Shown piece after piece: positions 25,515 to 34,288 of a DNA stretch of 64,000 bases. The notes beneath the pieces were generated by a model. It did no database searches. It was not told the DNA's origin and worked only from the letters and a program-made list of their open reading frames with translations. The stretch is taken from the NCBI RefSeq assembly GCF_014282275.1, contig NZ_VFIA01000026.1, positions 29,115-93,114 of the forward strand, in the 5' to 3' direction. How positions within the stretch are numbered: position 1 is the stretch's first letter; each line of letters begins with the position of its first letter. The DNA is from Spirosoma utsteinense. Lineage in GTDB: Bacteria > Bacteroidota > Bacteroidia > Cytophagales > Spirosomataceae. The position numbers and the translations under genes were made by a program.

Positions 25515-26501
25515 TTACGCGTTGGTCTTGTTATGTAAACTATCGAGCACAACGGCCCCAATGATGATAATGCCCATTACGACCTGCTGATAATAGGAGG
25601 TCACGTTGAGCAGGTCCAGCCCGTTGCTGATGACGCCGATCAGGAGGGCACCGATAAGGGTTCCGGTCATGGTTCCGCTACCACCCGACGTGCTGGTGCC
25701 GCCAATGATAGCAGCCGCAATGGCGTCCAGTTCAAACCCGGCTCCGGCATTGGGCTGGCCAGTCGTGATGCGCGATGTCAGGAGTATACCCGCCAGTGCC
25801 GCCAGGCCGCCACAGAGGGTATAAACGGCCATTTTAACGGCCCCGACCCGGATACCCGACGCTCTGGCAGCCTGCTCGTTTCCCCCAACGGCATACATGT
25901 ATCGCCCCAACACTGTTTTTCTCAGGACGATGGTGCAGCTAATGAAAGCAACGATGAGGAGGATGATCAGCGTAGGAACGCCCAGCACTTTGCCCCCGCC
26001 AATGAAGTTGAACGAGTCGGAGAGATTGGAAACGGGGCGGCCGTTGCTCAGGATCAGGGCCAGCCCCCGGCCGATGGTCATGGTGCCGAGCGTGACAATG
26101 AAAGGCGGCACGTTGCTGCGGGTAACGACAAAGCCGTTGAAGGCACCGAAAGCTACCCCGGCCAGCAGGCCCATCAGCAACGGAACCGCAACGGGAAACG
26201 TATCGGGGTGGGCGAAAGAGGCCGCTACGACGCCCGTTACGGCCACCATAGAGCCAATGGACAGGTCGATGCCGCCGGTGATGATAACGAACGTGACCCC
26301 AAAGGCCAGCAAGGCGTTTATGGACACCTGGGTTACAATGATCATCAGGTTCTGGACCGTCAGAAAACGGGGCGTCAGGACCGACAGGGCGATACAGATG
26401 AGGAGGAAGGCAGCCAGTAACCCGTACTTGCCAATACCCTGAACGCGTGTTTTGTATGACGTGCTAACCTGATTGAAGGAGGTTGTAAAGCCGTTTTTCA
26501 T
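25515..26501 (-). CDS. Sugar ABC transporter permease (RbsC-like)
   Basis: A 328-residue inner-membrane permease with eight to ten hydrophobic segments. Conserved family sequences are FVIITGGIDLSIGSMVAVTG near residue 80, IVTLGTMTIGRGLALILSNG near 140 and GGTSTSGGSGTMTGTLIGAL near 270. The first contains the cytoplasmic loop of BPD_transp_2 permeases. It forms the membrane channel of a CUT2 monosaccharide importer together with the RbsA-like ATPase (gap 73 bp) and the binding lipoprotein (gap 22 bp). A homodimer is usual for the family. Confidence 0.92.
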   Translation of the reverse strand: MKNGFTTSFNQVSTSYKTRVQGIGKYGLLAAFLLICIALSVLTPRFLTVQNLMIIVTQVSINALLAFGVTFVIITGGIDLSIGSMVAVTGVVAASFAHPDTFPVAVPLLMGLLAGVAFGAFNGFVVTRSNVPPFIVTLGTMTIGRGLALILSNGRPVSNLSDSFNFIGGGKVLGVPTLIILLIVAFISCTIVLRKTVLGRYMYAVGGNEQAARASGIRVGAVKMAVYTLCGGLAALAGILLTSRITTGQPNAGAGFELDAIAAAIIGGTSTSGGSGTMTGTLIGALLIGVISNGLDLLNVTSYYQQVVMGIIIIGAVVLDSLHNKTNA

Positions 26502-26574
26502 GCCTGATTTTAAACGTTAATCCCGTGGAGAGACGGATACCGCCGTGATTCTCTAAGTGTTGCGCGCATCTCTT

Positions 26575-28098
26575 TTACTCGCCAGTCGGCCCCGTATCCC
26601 GGTCTCTGTGCATGGCATACCGCATGATCGTTTCCTGCGATGCCTCGTGCCGGGATAGCATCGTCGTTTGTTTCCCCTGCGCCAGCACCATAATCCGATC
26701 GCTCATGCCCAGTATTTCGGGCAGTTCGGAGGAGATCATGATGATGGCGACGCCCCGCTGTTGCCACTGGTGTATCAACCGGTAGATCTCCGCCTTCGCC
26801 CCGATATCGATGCCCCGCGTGGGTTCGTCGAGGATGAGAATAGCGGGTTGCGCCAGCAGCCGGTTCCCGATCACAACCTTCTGCTGGTTTCCCCCGCTGA
26901 GGTAGGTAACCAGCTGGTCGGGCCCGGTGGCTTTCACGTTCAGCTCCCCCATCATGGCGGTAGCTACGTCCCGTTCCTGCTTATCCCGAATGAATGGCCC
27001 GCTGGACCACTTCCGCAAACTCGCCAGCGTCAGGTTTTCCCGGACCGACATACCGGGGATGAACCCCCACCCTTTCCGGTCTTCGCTGACATAGCCGATG
27101 CCGTGGCCAATGGCATCCTGCGGTGAATGGATGACCACCCGCTTACCCCTGATCCGAATCTCACCCTGGCTGATACGGTCGAGTCCGAAAATGGCACGGG
27201 CAATTTCGGTGCGCCCCGCCCCCATCAGTCCGGCAATGCCCAGCACCTCCCCCGCGCGAACCTCGAAGCTTATATCGGCAAACACCCCGCGCCGGCCGAG
27301 TCCGTCGACCGACAGCATGACCTCACCGGCGGGTACACCGTCCGGTACCGGGAACAGGCTGTCGAGTTTCCGGCCTACCATCAGGGCAATCAGCGTATCG
27401 ATGTCGAGTTCGGCGGCTGGTCTGGTGGCGATGTATTTGCCATCTCTCAGCACGGTTACGGTATCGGCAATGGTGAAAATCTCGTCCATCTTATGGGAGA
27501 TGTAAATGATGGCCACGCCCTGCCGGGTCAGTTCCCCAATGATCCGGAACAGGGTAGCCACTTCAGCATCGGCCAGCGCCGAGGTGGGCTCGTCCATGAT
27601 GATGACGCTGGCATTGTTCGAAATGGCTCTGGCGATCTCGACCATCTGCATCTGGGCCACGCTGAGGTATTTCACCGGCATGTCGGGGCGTATGGCAACG
27701 CCCATCTGTTCCAGCAGCGCACCCGCTTTTTCGGTGAGCCGACGGTCGTCCAGCCAGCGTAGCAACCCCCCACTCCGTTCCCGTCCGAGAAAAATGTTCT
27801 GGGCAACGGTCAGCTCGGGAATCATCAGCATCTCCTGATGGATCATGGAAATACCGCGCTTCAGCACGTCGCCGACATTACCGGTCGTCAGGTCGTTGCC
27901 TTCGAACAGAATCTCGCCCGAATCGGGGGTTAGCAGGCCGATCAGGATTTTCATCAGAGTCGACTTACCGGCCCCGTTTTCGCCCATGAGCGCATGTACC
28001 TCTCCTTTCCGGATCGTGAGCTGAACATCATCGAGCGCCTTCACCCCCGAAAAGGTTTTGGTAAGACCACGCACCTGAAGAATAGTATCCGAAGTCAT
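26575..28098 (-). CDS. Sugar ABC transporter ATPase with two NBDs (RbsA-like)
   Basis: A 507-residue tandem ATPase. The first domain has Walker A GENGAGKST (near residue 38), signature YLSVAQMQMVEIARA and Walker B IIMDEPTSALAD. The second has a degenerate Walker A GLMGAGRTE, signature YLSGGNQQKVVIGN and Walker B LILDEPTRGIDIG. One altered nucleotide site is normal for CUT2 ATPases (RbsA, XylG, MglA). It powers import of a monosaccharide through the adjacent permease. It is the first gene of its operon; the upstream gap (28099-28325) contains long inverted repeats but no clear promoter. Confidence 0.93.
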   Translation of the reverse strand: MTSDTILQVRGLTKTFSGVKALDDVQLTIRKGEVHALMGENGAGKSTLMKILIGLLTPDSGEILFEGNDLTTGNVGDVLKRGISMIHQEMLMIPELTVAQNIFLGRERSGGLLRWLDDRRLTEKAGALLEQMGVAIRPDMPVKYLSVAQMQMVEIARAISNNASVIIMDEPTSALADAEVATLFRIIGELTRQGVAIIYISHKMDEIFTIADTVTVLRDGKYIATRPAAELDIDTLIALMVGRKLDSLFPVPDGVPAGEVMLSVDGLGRRGVFADISFEVRAGEVLGIAGLMGAGRTEIARAIFGLDRISQGEIRIRGKRVVIHSPQDAIGHGIGYVSEDRKGWGFIPGMSVRENLTLASLRKWSSGPFIRDKQERDVATAMMGELNVKATGPDQLVTYLSGGNQQKVVIGNRLLAQPAILILDEPTRGIDIGAKAEIYRLIHQWQQRGVAIIMISSELPEILGMSDRIMVLAQGKQTTMLSRHEASQETIMRYAMHRDRDTGPTGE

Positions 28099-28110
28099 AA
28101 AGCGTTTGAC

Positions 28111-28235
28111 TGTATCCTGGCCGGGCTGGACGGGCTGGTGTATCCTGGACGGCCACGTCCGGGCGAGAATAATCTTTTTTCTTCCGTCTGTGGTAGTGCA
28201 GGATAAACCCGCATATTCAGCCCGGCCAGGATACA
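28111..28235. repeat. Distant 18-bp perfect inverted repeat
   Basis: TGTATCCTGGCCGGGCTG (28111-28128) is exactly complementary to 28218-28235, with 89 nt between. A partial third copy (TGTATCCTGGA) begins at 28139. The segment between includes a small GGACG/CGTCC stem and a T-rich run. It lies in the leader of the ABC transporter operon, so it could be a regulatory RNA structure or an end signal for the upstream unit. Confidence 0.5.
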
Positions 28236-28239
28236 GGTA

Positions 28240-28288
28240 AGCGCCGTAGCTGCGACATGCTTGATAGACATATCACCCCTACGGCGCT
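28240..28288 (-). terminator. Hairpin after the Gfo/Idh/MocA gene
   Basis: AGCGCCGTAG (28240-28249) pairs exactly with CTACGGCGCT (28279-28288). It lies about 37 nt after the stop of the minus-strand oxidoreductase gene, in a terminator position. The loop is long (29 nt). Confidence 0.5.
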
Positions 28289-28325
28289 ATACTCAAATCG
28301 AAAACGTTCTGATAGCTTCTATCAA

Positions 28326-29507
28326 CTACACCAGCTCTGTTTTGAAACCGGCGAACGATTCGACGCCGGTTTCTTTCCAGCTCCGGGTAGCGGCCGATTC
28401 CAGCACGGCCTCACAGACTTTTTGGGTCTCCAGGGCGTCCTGGAACGTTGGCGAACAGGGCTCGCCTGTCTCCAGGCTCTTCATAAAGTCGGCGACCTGG
28501 TGCGTAAACGTGTGCTCATAGCCAATGCTCGTCCCCGGAATCCACCACCGGTTCATGTACGGCTGATCGCCATCGGAGATGTGGATAGACCGCCAGCCCC
28601 GCACCACCGAATCGTCGGCATGGTCGAAGTACTCCAGGCGGTTCATATCGTGCAGGTCCCACCGAATAGACGCATGTTCGCCGTTGATCTCGAAGGTGTA
28701 CAACGCCTTATGACCCCGGGCGTAGCGGGTGGCTTCGAACAGCCCCAGCGAGCCATTACCGAAATGGCAGTGGAACAAACAGGCATCATCGATACCCACT
28801 TTCTGTACCTTCCCCGTCAGCTGGTGAACACGCTCTTTGATAAACGTCTCGGTCATGGCCGATACGTCGGTGATGCTGCCATTCAGCCACATGGCCGTGT
28901 CAATGCAGTGGGCCAGCAGATCGCCCGTCACACCCGACCCGGCCGCGTCGGCGTCCAGCCGCCAGAGCGCAGTACCGCCCTGCGGCAGATCGGCGCTGAT
29001 GGTCCAGTCCTGGAGGAAGTTGGCGCGGTAGTGAAATATCTTACCGAGTTTCCCCGAATCAACGATCTGCTTGGCCAGCGTAACGGCGGGTACCCGGCGG
29101 TAATTGTACCAGACGGTATTGGCAACGCCCGCTTTCTCGATGGCCTCCACCATTTCCTTACCCTCCGCTACGGTGCGGGCGAGGGGTTTCTCGCACAGGA
29201 TCATTTTACCTGCTTCGGCAGCCGCAATGGCAATGACCGCGTGGGTGTCGTTGGGCGTACAGATGTCGACAGCATCAATGTCGTCGCGGGCGATGATAGC
29301 GCGCCAGTCGGTCTCGAATGATTCGTAGCCCCACTGTTCCGCAAACGCTTTTACCTTTTCGGCATCGCGCGAGCAAACTGCTTTCAATACCGGTGTGTAT
29401 TCCAGTTCCGGGAAGAAATGCGGAACCTGGTTATAGCCATTGGAGTGGATGCGGCCCATCAGACCGGTTCCGATCAGACCAATCCGTACCTCTTTTTTTG
29501 TTGCCAT
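28326..29507 (-). CDS. Gfo/Idh/MocA-family oxidoreductase (ABC-importer neighbour)
   Basis: A 393-residue cytoplasmic oxidoreductase with Rossmann motif [16 protein letters not shown] at residues 9-24, the [11 protein letters not shown] motif near 105, and the C-terminal Gfo/Idh/MocA domain ([11 protein letters not shown] near 210, [20 protein letters not shown] near 255). It probably oxidises a sugar or sugar acid with NAD(P). It is 33 bp downstream of a TIM-barrel isomerase gene, which indicates one transcript; the importer genes lie next in the same direction. The pairing of a Gfo/Idh/MocA enzyme with a TIM-barrel protein recurs in pathways that interconvert keto sugars or inositols. Confidence 0.88.
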   Translation of the reverse strand: MATKKEVRIGLIGTGLMGRIHSNGYNQVPHFFPELEYTPVLKAVCSRDAEKVKAFAEQWGYESFETDWRAIIARDDIDAVDICTPNDTHAVIAIAAAEAGKMILCEKPLARTVAEGKEMVEAIEKAGVANTVWYNYRRVPAVTLAKQIVDSGKLGKIFHYRANFLQDWTISADLPQGGTALWRLDADAAGSGVTGDLLAHCIDTAMWLNGSITDVSAMTETFIKERVHQLTGKVQKVGIDDACLFHCHFGNGSLGLFEATRYARGHKALYTFEINGEHASIRWDLHDMNRLEYFDHADDSVVRGWRSIHISDGDQPYMNRWWIPGTSIGYEHTFTHQVADFMKSLETGEPCSPTFQDALETQKVCEAVLESAATRSWKETGVESFAGFKTELV

Positions 29508-29540
29508 GGTCGGGTTTCTTTTTTGGAGTGAACGTATGGA

Positions 29541-30572
29541 TCAGGCTTCGTACCAGCCGTGCTGCTGACGGACTTTTATCATCGTAGCCAGGATATCATT
29601 CCAAGTCTGCTGACTGGTCATGACACTGTTGGGGAACATGCAGCCATCCCAGCAAATGTGCCGGAATGCTTTGGTGAGCACCCCGTTTTCGTCGCGAAGC
29701 CAGTAACCAGCATCGTGAACGACGTCCAGCTTCCCGTTGGGGTCCAGCGCCTGGCAGTGGCGACCGGTCTTGTCGTGCGATCCCGATCCGAAAACGGTCC
29801 CGTCGTTCTGGGCCACGTGGAAATCGATCGTCCAGGGACGTAAGGCGTTGGTTAAGGTTACGAGGGCATCTTCCAGCGTTTTCCGGTCACTCCAGTCATA
29901 GTCGGCGGGCAGGATACGGTCCTGTTCGCGGTTGTAGCCCATGGTGTAGAGCAACGTATGCGCCATGTCGGCCTGAAAACCCATGTTTGGCCGGTCGACA
30001 GCTTCCAGCGTTTCAAGCATGGTTTTCCAGCTGTGCATACCGCCCCAGCAGATTTCGCCTTCAGCCGCCAGCTTCTCACCGAAGTCGGCCGCTACGTCGC
30101 AGGCTTCCTGGAAGGTCTGGGCAATCAATTTGCTGTTACCTGTCGGATCAGCATCCCAGTCGTGGGGACTACTGGCCGAGTCGATCCGAACCACACCACT
30201 GGGCCGAATGCCGAGTTCGGTCAGTTTCTGTCCGATATGGCAGGATTTACGAACCATCTCAACAAAACTGGCCCGCTCCTCTTTACTACCCATAGCTGGG
30301 CCGCCCCAGATAGGGGCTACCAGCGAGCCGATTTTCAGGTTATAGCCACCAACCTTGTCAGCCAACTTTTTTATCTCGTCATCCGATATATTGACATCGA
30401 TATGCTCGAACAGCGCCAGATCGACACCATCGAATTTTACCCCGTCGACCTCCGCCCCGGCTGTCATTTCCAGCATGGTGTCGAAGCCTACGACGGGTTC
30501 GGAGTCAGGGCCTTTTCCCACCACACCCGGCCACATGGCATTGTGAAGTTTTGGATAGTTATTTTCGTTCAT
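29541..30572 (-). CDS. TIM-barrel sugar isomerase/epimerase-like protein
   Basis: A 343-residue protein of the xylose-isomerase-like TIM-barrel superfamily. Supporting segments are [20 protein letters not shown] near residue 50, [11 protein letters not shown] near 170 with a Glu in a metal-ligand position, [13 protein letters not shown] near 200 with Asp and His ligands, and [10 protein letters not shown] near 250. The C-terminal [14 protein letters not shown] is less usual. Its substrate is unknown. It heads a two-gene unit with the following oxidoreductase. The 378-bp gap upstream (30573-30950) contains the long palindrome and tandem repeats described separately, and no gene. Confidence 0.8.
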   Translation of the reverse strand: MNENNYPKLHNAMWPGVVGKGPDSEPVVGFDTMLEMTAGAEVDGVKFDGVDLALFEHIDVNISDDEIKKLADKVGGYNLKIGSLVAPIWGGPAMGSKEERASFVEMVRKSCHIGQKLTELGIRPSGVVRIDSASSPHDWDADPTGNSKLIAQTFQEACDVAADFGEKLAAEGEICWGGMHSWKTMLETLEAVDRPNMGFQADMAHTLLYTMGYNREQDRILPADYDWSDRKTLEDALVTLTNALRPWTIDFHVAQNDGTVFGSGSHDKTGRHCQALDPNGKLDVVHDAGYWLRDENGVLTKAFRHICWDGCMFPNSVMTSQQTWNDILATMIKVRQQHGWYEA

Positions 30573-30668
30573 GAGGGTTGGTTTAAGATGTTTTAGAATT
30601 GTTACACAGAGATACGCGGAGAGATAAATTAAACGCGAACTATGGATGATTTCAAAAGTAAACTAGGC

Positions 30669-30733
30669 GCGTTTTTTGCCATCCCGCTTTTTTGTCGCTC
30701 CGCGTTTTTGTCATCCTGCGTTTTTGTCATGGC
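30669..30733. repeat. Four degenerate 16-17-nt tandem repeats
   Basis: Four consecutive units begin at 30669, 30686, 30702 and 30718, each resembling GCGTTTTTGTCATCC. The last two form the outer part of the left arm of the long palindrome at 30705. The arrangement looks like a dispersed intergenic repeat that has grown by slippage, not a coding sequence. Confidence 0.7.
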
Positions 30734-30859
30734 ACCGGCCACCCGGCCCGACCAAAGGAGGGATCTTCGGACAAGACGAAGTGCTCCAACTTACCGAAGA
30801 TCCCTCCTTGCGTCGGGCCGGGTGGCCGGTGCCATGACAAAAACGCAGGATGACAAAAA
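30705..30859. repeat. Giant palindrome, 66-nt arms
   Basis: Bases 30705-30770 and 30794-30859 are complementary over 66 nt with two mismatches near 30753-30754, around a 23-nt loop. It lies between the cupin gene (ends 30951) and the TIM-barrel gene start (30572), so on the minus strand it would be read after the cupin gene. The stem is much longer than a normal intrinsic terminator. The sequence resembles dispersed palindromic intergenic repeats of Bacteroidota. Short frames inside it are symmetry artefacts. Confidence 0.8.
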
Positions 30860-30950
30860 AACATAACAAATTGAACTTCAAATACTTAGCTGGAAACCTA
30901 TCCATTAGTTAGGTTAGATTTATCGCTGCGAATCCCAGTGTAACAATACG

Positions 30951-32174
30951 TTAAAGTACTAAATCAGGGTTGTTCGGACCAAAGTGTTTCAGCATCACGA
31001 TCGGGTCGGTGGTCGAGGGATTGACGATGGTAACGCCTTCCAGGGCCGCTTTCTCGCTCACGAAGAATTCGTCGTTCGTCAGTTGGCCGTACCGGATCAG
31101 GGCCGGTGTTTCAATGTCCCACACGCCCAGTTTACCGTGGCCCTGCATGACAATGAGCCCGTAGGCCGCACTGTCTTTGATGGTGACCGTAACACCGGGC
31201 TGGATGGTTAGCTCCTTGGCGCTGAAGGCTTCGGATTTGTAGCAGACCCAGTTCTCGACGTAGCCATCGGCCTGCATTTCGGCCAGGTCTTTCACGGGTT
31301 TGGGGGCCATGAACCGGTTTGCCATCATCTGCGGGTCGACATTCAGGTCCCAGTCGATCGCTTCGAGGAGCTGGTCGAAATCGCCCATCCGATCCTTCGG
31401 CGTACCATTCCAGAGGAGTTCCTCGGGAATGATCGCTTCATTGACCAGCGACTGGTACATGGCAAACACGTCGGATGCTTTTTGCGGCTCGTAGGTGCAG
31501 AGACTGCCCGGCGCGTGGAGCAGACCAGGCGGCACATCCCAACCGGTGCCGGGTTCCAGCCGGTAGGCCGACGAGTAGTTGGTGATTTTGTTATCGCCCT
31601 TGGTGAAGTTGACCAGGCACTCGCGGATTTGCTCCTTCGTCGTGCCGGGGGCTATACCAATGAACGTATAGGGGAAGTCGCCCCCGTGGTTGTTGAGTTG
31701 TGGCGGGAAATAATAAGCCTCTGGTTTACCCAATTGCCCGATGAGCGCTGCCTGCTCGTCGTTGTGGTGGAGGTGGTGGGGCAAGGGCCCCATGTTGTCG
31801 AAGAACTTCGAATACATAGGCCAGCTCTGGTACTCGTCCCACAAACGATCGCCAATCAGCGCGCCACGTAATTCGTCGACCGCATCCTTGAGCAAAAACT
31901 GTGTCTCGCTGTCGCCCTCGTTGAAGACGACGGCGCTCAGTCCTTCGTTTTCGCCGGTCAACGGACCGTTTTTGGCGGGCGTGGTCGATGACAGCCATCG
32001 CTCATCGATACCCCCGCGCACCCCGCCCAGCACGTAGTAATCGTCGGGGTGGAGTTTGATCCGGCGGCCCGGTACGCAGAACGACCGGGGTACCCAGGTG
32101 GGTGCCAGCCGCAGGATTCCACGCCCCTGTTCCAGTGCTTTTTCGGCCAGACTTACCATTGAGGTTGTTTCCAT
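30951..32174 (-). CDS. Phosphomannose-isomerase-like cupin protein
   Basis: A 407-residue cytoplasmic protein. The metal-site region HHLHHNDEQ (residues 133-141) is followed by GKPEAYYF (E152), the arrangement of type I mannose-6-phosphate isomerases; a later GWDVPPGLLHAPG near 215 supplies another cupin His. The last third resembles a second cupin half. Type I enzymes interconvert aldose and ketose phosphates with zinc. No sugar kinase is present, so it may act on a free sugar as some relatives do. It starts 21 bp after the DUF4432 epimerase stop, so the two are probably one transcript. Confidence 0.72.
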   Translation of the reverse strand: METTSMVSLAEKALEQGRGILRLAPTWVPRSFCVPGRRIKLHPDDYYVLGGVRGGIDERWLSSTTPAKNGPLTGENEGLSAVVFNEGDSETQFLLKDAVDELRGALIGDRLWDEYQSWPMYSKFFDNMGPLPHHLHHNDEQAALIGQLGKPEAYYFPPQLNNHGGDFPYTFIGIAPGTTKEQIRECLVNFTKGDNKITNYSSAYRLEPGTGWDVPPGLLHAPGSLCTYEPQKASDVFAMYQSLVNEAIIPEELLWNGTPKDRMGDFDQLLEAIDWDLNVDPQMMANRFMAPKPVKDLAEMQADGYVENWVCYKSEAFSAKELTIQPGVTVTIKDSAAYGLIVMQGHGKLGVWDIETPALIRYGQLTNDEFFVSEKAALEGVTIVNPSTTDPIVMLKHFGPNNPDLVL

Positions 32175-32195
32175 GAAGAGTTAGAATTAAAGAGT

Positions 32196-33257
32196 TTACG
32201 CTGAAAAGGTCAAGAATTGGTTGATGGGTTCGTCGGTCGTCAACACGTCGAGTGCTACGTCGTAGGTCCGGCGCTCGCCCGGTTGCAGCATGATAAGCGT
32301 CTGCTGTTCGCGGGCTTTGGCCTGACCAATGGGCGGGTGGGTTCCCGGCTCGATACCGGTCACGTACTCGCCCCTGCCCCAGTGCTGCCAGTTGGTTAGC
32401 CAGGGCAGCTGCTCTTTCTGAAACCGGAGTGCCACCGCCAGGCCAAGCCGGGCGTTGTACAGGCCCGCCGAACATTGCCCGCTTTGATCGGGCGATGCGT
32501 CGATGAAAGCCACCGCTTCGCCCGTACCGCTGTGCTGTTCCAATGGGGCCGGACAAGTTTTAAAATCATAGCCTTCGCGGAAGATATCGCCATTCATACC
32601 ACCTTCCCGCGCTTGCCAGCCGCCCTGCCAGATGAGTTGGGTGCCTTCATCGACCAGCGGCCAGCCAAAATTAAAATGATACAGAAGCATGTGGGGAGCC
32701 GGGGTGTTGGCCCGGTTAACGACCTCGTCATGAATCCGGATCGTGGGCTGGCCGAGTGTGGCCGAAATGGTTCGTTTCAGTTCCAGGCTGGGCCCAAACA
32801 CGGTCGTTTCCCGCATCCGGCCGGTAATGCTCATCTCCAGATTTCCCGTTGCCGGGTCAGGCTGGATGATCGATTCGATCTCGGCGGGGATATTTCCGAT
32901 CAGCCCATGCAGCCCCCGTTCGCCATAGGCATCCTGTTCGGGTCCGCCTACGTGAGTGAGGCCGCAGGTGGTCAGTAATCCACCGTTGAAGGTTCGGAGC
33001 CAGTTGACGCCCTGATCCGGAAAAGCCTGGGGCGGGGTAATACCGGAATGGCTCAGCCAGGCCAGGCTATGCTGGTTGTAAAAGGCGTCGGCAATGTCCA
33101 TAGCGCGGTCGATGACCACCTTAAAGCGCAGACCCGTTCCCGTGTTGATCCAGGCAATACGCGTGCCCCGGCCCGGCCCGTTGTCCAATACAGCGGTTTC
33201 GATACCGCCAATCTGAGCTGAATTTGATACTTTATCTATCCAGGGTTGTTGCGTCAA
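32196..33257 (-). CDS. DUF4432 family aldose-1-epimerase-like protein
   Basis: A 353-residue protein with the galactose-mutarotase-like beta-sandwich of DUF4432. Supporting segments are VVIDRAMDIADAFYNQHSLA near residue 70, GLLTTCGLTHVGGPEQDAYG near 113, LHGLIGNIPAE near 137, LLYHFNFGWPLVDEGTQLIW near 210, and GIEPGTHPPIG near 303. The Arg, His and Glu residues in these places suit sugar C1 epimerisation, but no member I can name has a proven substrate. It is the first gene of a pair with the phosphomannose-isomerase-like cupin. A long hairpin separates it from the DUF1080 unit. Confidence 0.85.
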   Translation of the reverse strand: MTQQPWIDKVSNSAQIGGIETAVLDNGPGRGTRIAWINTGTGLRFKVVIDRAMDIADAFYNQHSLAWLSHSGITPPQAFPDQGVNWLRTFNGGLLTTCGLTHVGGPEQDAYGERGLHGLIGNIPAEIESIIQPDPATGNLEMSITGRMRETTVFGPSLELKRTISATLGQPTIRIHDEVVNRANTPAPHMLLYHFNFGWPLVDEGTQLIWQGGWQAREGGMNGDIFREGYDFKTCPAPLEQHSGTGEAVAFIDASPDQSGQCSAGLYNARLGLAVALRFQKEQLPWLTNWQHWGRGEYVTGIEPGTHPPIGQAKAREQQTLIMLQPGERRTYDVALDVLTTDEPINQFLTFSA

Positions 33258-33311
33258 GATTCGTTAGTGGTTATTGGTTAGTTACATTGGTACGAGACAA
33301 AAAAACAAAGG

Positions 33312-33383
33312 CCACTACCAGGGGCTCTGCCCACTGGCAGGGCGGGCGGCAACCCTGCCAGTGGGCAGAGCCCCTGGTAGTGG
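33312..33383 (-). terminator. Perfect 31-bp hairpin after DUF1080
   Basis: The arms 33312-33342 and 33353-33383 are perfectly complementary over 31 nt with a 10-nt loop. Read on the minus strand it follows the DUF1080 gene and ends in a run of T residues (complement of 33297-33307), as in a rho-independent terminator. Stem length is exceptional. Confidence 0.8.
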
Positions 33384-33478
33384 TTTTATAACTTCTGTCG
33401 GGCTACCGGGACCGATTCGACCAAAAGCCGGACAAAGTCCCTGGTAGCCATTGGATACCCCGTTGAAAAATTTAACTC

Positions 33479-34267
33479 CTACAACTGTTTCAGCATCAGG
33501 TTGCGGTACTGCACTTTCATGGGTGGCCCCACGTGTACCTGTACACCCAGCATCCCTTTTGCCTTCCCATTCACCGTGTCGTTATCGGTGACGTCACTCA
33601 TCAACACGCCGTTAATGAAGTGCTGCAAGTGGTTGCCTTTCACGATGAGGTGGAATGTATTCCAGTTCTCGCTTTTGATGAAAGTCTTCAACGAGTCGGA
33701 GCTACCCAATGAACCGGTCACCGTCAGGCCCGACCAGGCATTATTTTTCACATTGGCCCGGACCGCTTCCGGCGTGGCGTCGCCCGAATAGGCGGGGATT
33801 GTCGTTTTCTGCCCCCGGTAGGCCAGGGTGGTCCGTTTCCGTTCTTCGTAGTTCTGTCCGGTATAGCGGTTTTTCCCGTCGATATCGGCCTGGTAGCCAC
33901 GCAGGGCAAAGGGCACATCGGTCAGCTGGTCACTGCGGTAGTTGATGCCGGAGTTGCCCGATTCCGTAATAGAGAACTCACCTTTGAACTCAAAGTCAGC
34001 TGGTTCGCCCCCTTTCCAGATAATGAACGAGTTTGTTTTCAGCAGCGTGGCGGGCGTAATCTCACCTACCAGACTCCCGTTCTCGACCCGCCAATAGGTA
34101 GGGTCACCGTCCCACCCGGTCAGGGTCTTTCCGTCGAATATCTGGACGAAGCCATCTTTGTTCGCTTTGTTCTTCTGCGCTACGCAGGACGTGGTGACAC
34201 TGGCGGTCATTACGACCGCCAGTGTTAATCCCACCGAAACAAACGTTGAAACTGTTTTACCAATCAT
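33479..34267 (-). CDS. DUF1080 family, probable 3-keto-glycoside hydrolase lipoprotein
   Basis: A 262-residue protein with a lipoprotein signal (TTSC, Cys28) followed by a jelly-roll DUF1080 domain: GFVQIFDGKTLTGWDGDPTY, ENGSLVGEI, FIIWKGGEPADFEFKGEFSI, NSGINYRSDQ, and YRNLMLKQL at the end. DUF1080 members of gut Bacteroides cleave 3-keto disaccharides after oxidation of the sugar by a dehydrogenase. Placement 21 bp after a cytochrome c-linked propeller dehydrogenase makes that oxidise-then-cleave logic attractive here. It probably sits in the periplasm or outer membrane facing inward. The exact glycoside is unknown. Confidence 0.88.
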   Translation of the reverse strand: MIGKTVSTFVSVGLTLAVVMTASVTTSCVAQKNKANKDGFVQIFDGKTLTGWDGDPTYWRVENGSLVGEITPATLLKTNSFIIWKGGEPADFEFKGEFSITESGNSGINYRSDQLTDVPFALRGYQADIDGKNRYTGQNYEERKRTTLAYRGQKTTIPAYSGDATPEAVRANVKNNAWSGLTVTGSLGSSDSLKTFIKSENWNTFHLIVKGNHLQHFINGVLMSDVTDNDTVNGKAKGMLGVQVHVGPPMKVQYRNLMLKQL

Positions 34268-34288
34268 GTCTAGTTGGGTTACGCCTGA

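Noticed and set aside
30642..30866. Short open frames on both strands in the giant palindrome
   Set aside because: They result from the symmetry of the repeat and encode no recognisable protein.
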